Shown piece by piece: positions 14,917 through 18,247 of a stretch of 18,247 nucleotides of DNA. A program made the position numbers and the translations under genes. Positions within the stretch are counted from its first letter, which is position 1; every line of letters begins with the position of its first letter. Source of the stretch: Actinomycetota bacterium (GTDB lineage Bacteria > Actinomycetota > Actinomycetes > Propionibacteriales > Nocardioidaceae); assembly GCA_009702305.1 (NCBI GenBank), contig WLIH01000004.1:1-18247 (forward strand), in the 5' to 3' direction. The notes under the pieces are model-generated. The model was given only the letters and a program-made list of their open reading frames with translations. It was not told where the DNA came from and did no database searches.

Positions 14917-15906
14917 TCACACCTTGCGCAGGCGGACGTAGCGGACCGAGTGGTCCTTGTCCTTGCGCAGCACGAGCGTGGCCCGCGAGCGGGTCGGCAG
15001 CACGTTGTCGGTGAGGTTCGGGCCGTTGATCGTGTCCCAGATCCGGCCGGCCTCGGCGACGGCCTCGTCGTGGGTGAGCGCGCCGTACTTCGCGAAGTAC
15101 GACCCCGGGTCGCGGAACGCCGTCTCGCGCAGCCGCAGGAAGCGCTCGACGTACCACTGGCGGATATGGCTGGTGCCGGCGTCGACGTAGACGCTGAAGT
15201 CGAAGAAGTCGCTCAGCGTCAGCCCGGTGCGGCCGTCCTCGCGGGTGCGCGCCGGCTGCAGCACGTTGAGGCCCTCGATGATGACGATGTCGGGTCGCTT
15301 GACCACGACGCGCTCGTCGGGCACCACGTCGTATACCAGGTGGGAGTACGTCGGCGCCTCGACCTCGTCCTTGCCCGACTTGATGTCGACCACGAAGCGC
15401 AGCAGTGCGCGCCGGTCGTAGGACTCCGGGAAGCCCTTGCGCTGCAGCAGGCCGCGGCGCTCCAGCTCGGCGTTGGGGTAGAGGAAGCCGTCGGTCGTCA
15501 CCAGCGCGACGTTGGGGTGCTCGGGCCAGTGGGCCAGCATCTGCTGCAGCACGCGGGCGGTGGTCGACTTGCCGACGGCCACCGACCCGGCCAGCCCGAT
15601 CACGAACGGTGTGCGGGGCGGGGTGCGTTGGTGGAGGAAGTCCTCCTGGTGCCGGTGCAGCTGACCGGCCGCGCCGACGTACAGGCTCAGCAGCCGCGAC
15701 AGCGGGAGGTAGACCTCCTGCACCTCGTCGAGGTCGAGGGAGTCGCCGAGGCCGCGCAACTGGCGGATCTCGTCGGCGTTGAGGGGGTTCTCCGTCTCCC
15801 GCGCCAGGGCCGCCCAGGCATCGCGGTCGAGCTCGATGTAGGGAGAGGTCTCCCGGTGCGACTCGTCGTGGGGGCGCCCACCGTGGGGAGACCCCGAGAC
15901 CGACAT
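14917..15906 (-). CDS. coaA: Type I pantothenate kinase
   Basis: The 329-aa enzyme phosphorylates pantothenate, the first and controlled step of CoA synthesis. It is the type I (CoaA, P-loop) form: Walker [16 protein letters not shown] (104-118), TTDGFLYPN (137-145), KGFPESYD (157-164), [10 protein letters not shown] (208-217), DFSVYVDA (236-243) and the terminal [13 protein letters not shown] (294-306). The protein is about 15 residues longer at the N-terminus than many CoaA, with a Ser/His/Gly-rich stretch (1-20) before [15 protein letters not shown], where family similarity begins. ATG 15906 is preferred to the longer frame from 15969, which would run across the glmS promoter region; AAGAAT (15919-15914) ends 7 nt upstream of it. 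It is divergent from glmS, with 68 bp between the two starts. Confidence 0.97.
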   Translation of the reverse strand: MSVSGSPHGGRPHDESHRETSPYIELDRDAWAALARETENPLNADEIRQLRGLGDSLDLDEVQEVYLPLSRLLSLYVGAAGQLHRHQEDFLHQRTPPRTPFVIGLAGSVAVGKSTTARVLQQMLAHWPEHPNVALVTTDGFLYPNAELERRGLLQRKGFPESYDRRALLRFVVDIKSGKDEVEAPTYSHLVYDVVPDERVVVKRPDIVIIEGLNVLQPARTREDGRTGLTLSDFFDFSVYVDAGTSHIRQWYVERFLRLRETAFRDPGSYFAKYGALTHDEAVAEAGRIWDTINGPNLTDNVLPTRSRATLVLRKDKDHSVRYVRLRKV

Positions 15907-15974
15907 GTCGCCGATTCTTGCAGCCGACGCGCCGTGGCCGTCGAGGTGGCCACCGGTCGATAGACTCACCCACC
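15907..15974. promoter_or_regulatory. Divergent promoter region coaA / glmS
   Basis: This 68-bp gap must hold promoters for both genes. On the minus strand AAGAAT (15919-15914) ends 7 nt before the coaA ATG. On the plus strand TAGACT (15961-15966) ends 8 nt before the glmS ATG. Both distances suggest leaderless mRNAs. No clear -35 boxes are visible. Confidence 0.45.
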
Positions 15975-17819
<1,845 letters not shown>

Positions 17820-17820
17820 C

Positions 17821-18174
17821 GTGCCCGTCCTCGGGGTGGGCATCGACGTCTGCGACATCGAGCGCTTCGGCCTCTCGCTCGAGCGCACGCCGGGCCTGAG
17901 GCAGCGCCTCTTCACCCCGGCCGAGCAGACTCGCCCGCTCGCCTCCCTCGCGGCTCGTTTCGCGGCCAAGGAGGCGCTCGCCAAGGCGCTCGGTGCCCCG
18001 GTCGGCATGTCGTGGCAGGACGCCGAGGTCGTGTCGGAGTCGTCCGGCCGACCCGTGCTGGAGATGCGCGGCACCGTGCTCGCCCGGGCCCACGACCTCG
18101 GCGTGGCCACCGTGCACGTCTCGCTGTCCCACGACGCCGGCATCGCCTCGGCCGTGGTCGTCCTCGAGTCCTGA
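17821..18174 (+). CDS. acpS: Holo-[acyl-carrier-protein] synthase
   Basis: The 117-aa enzyme transfers 4'-phosphopantetheine from CoA to the serine of acyl carrier protein, activating fatty acid synthesis. The AcpS motifs are [12 protein letters not shown] (5-16), with metal ligand Asp9, and [15 protein letters not shown] (44-58), with Glu51; VHVSLSHD (98-105) is the third conserved strand. Length is typical of the trimeric AcpS group. GTG 17821 begins one base after the glmS stop codon, so translation is probably coupled to glmS and no separate ribosome-binding site is seen. Because coaA makes the CoA that this enzyme uses, the two lie in a functional cluster even though they are on opposite strands. 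Confidence 0.96.
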   Translation: MPVLGVGIDVCDIERFGLSLERTPGLRQRLFTPAEQTRPLASLAARFAAKEALAKALGAPVGMSWQDAEVVSESSGRPVLEMRGTVLARAHDLGVATVHVSLSHDAGIASAVVVLES

Positions 18175-18204
18175 GCCGGCGCTCGTCCCGCTCCCCGTCG
18201 GGTG

Positions 18205-18244
18205 GTGTGCCTGGGGACGCGCTAGGCCGCGTCGCCAGGCACAC
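18205..18244. terminator. Strong hairpin after acpS, probable terminator
   Basis: The arms 18205-18221 (GTGTGCCTGGGGACGCG) and 18228-18244 (CGCGTCGCCAGGCACAC) are inverted repeats of 17 bp with a single mismatch and a 6-nt loop (CTAGGC). This is the most stable hairpin in the window. It starts 31 bp after the acpS stop. The window ends 3 bp after it, so a following T-run cannot be judged. Confidence 0.65.
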
Positions 18245-18247
18245 GAC

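Noticed and set aside
15907..15974. glmS ribozyme or other riboswitch before glmS
   Set aside because: Only 68 bp separate glmS from coaA, and the likely transcript is leaderless, so there is no room for the fold.

Overview
The window is chromosomal DNA of a very GC-rich Actinomycetota bacterium, most likely a member of the Nocardioidaceae (Nocardioides-like). The support is the codon use, the many GTG starts, an IdeR-type iron repressor matching the mycobacterial protein residue for residue at its metal ligands, an F420-type nitroreductase-family protein, and the actinobacterial gene order rplM-rpsI-glmM-coaA-glmS-acpS. Palindromic intergenic repeats bounded by GGTCTCGATAC / GTATCGAGACC also fit Nocardioides as I remember its genomes, but I could not check this by search. 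No tRNA, rRNA, transposase, phage gene or CRISPR array is visible.

Layout. 1-131 (-): N-terminus of a DNA photolyase, cut by the window edge. 179-865 (+): ideR. 977-1348 (+): unrecognised 123-aa protein whose 3' end overlaps a convergent Sir2 deacetylase gene (1294-2130, -). 2174-2443 (-): DUF2277 protein. 2483-3112 (+): small lipoprotein. 3101-3381: tandem repeat, hairpin and palindromic repeat copy 1. 3382-6092 (+): ABC-F ATPase overlapping a double-GNAT acetyltransferase. 6093-6212: alternative hairpins between convergent genes. 6213-7565 (-): membrane-anchored HtrA-like protease, divergent from an acyl-CoA synthetase and a Ddn-family protein (7698-9673, +). 9674-9922: repeat copies 2 and 3. 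9923-11212 (-): citrate synthase. 11303-18174: rplM-rpsI-glmM, a second double-GNAT gene, coaA on the minus strand, then glmS-acpS. A strong hairpin closes the window.

How the genes work together. The right third is a housekeeping block. L13 and S9 are made from one promoter with a long leader. GlmS and GlmM supply glucosamine-6-phosphate and glucosamine-1-phosphate for UDP-GlcNAc and the cell wall. CoaA commits pantothenate to CoA, and AcpS transfers the phosphopantetheine of CoA onto acyl carrier protein. Citrate synthase, acyl-CoA synthetase and the GNAT enzymes all draw on acyl-CoA or acetyl-CoA, and a Sir2 protein removes acyl groups, but any regulatory link among them is inference.

I do not see a clear undescribed multi-gene system. 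The most interesting material is non-coding or structural: a composite palindromic repeat family at two convergent or near-convergent gene boundaries, a hairpin pairing the Shine-Dalgarno sequence with the start codon of the ABC-F gene, mutually exclusive hairpins between the GNAT and protease genes, -10-like boxes placed 6-8 nt before start codons that suggest many leaderless mRNAs, and two paralogous double-GNAT genes in different contexts.
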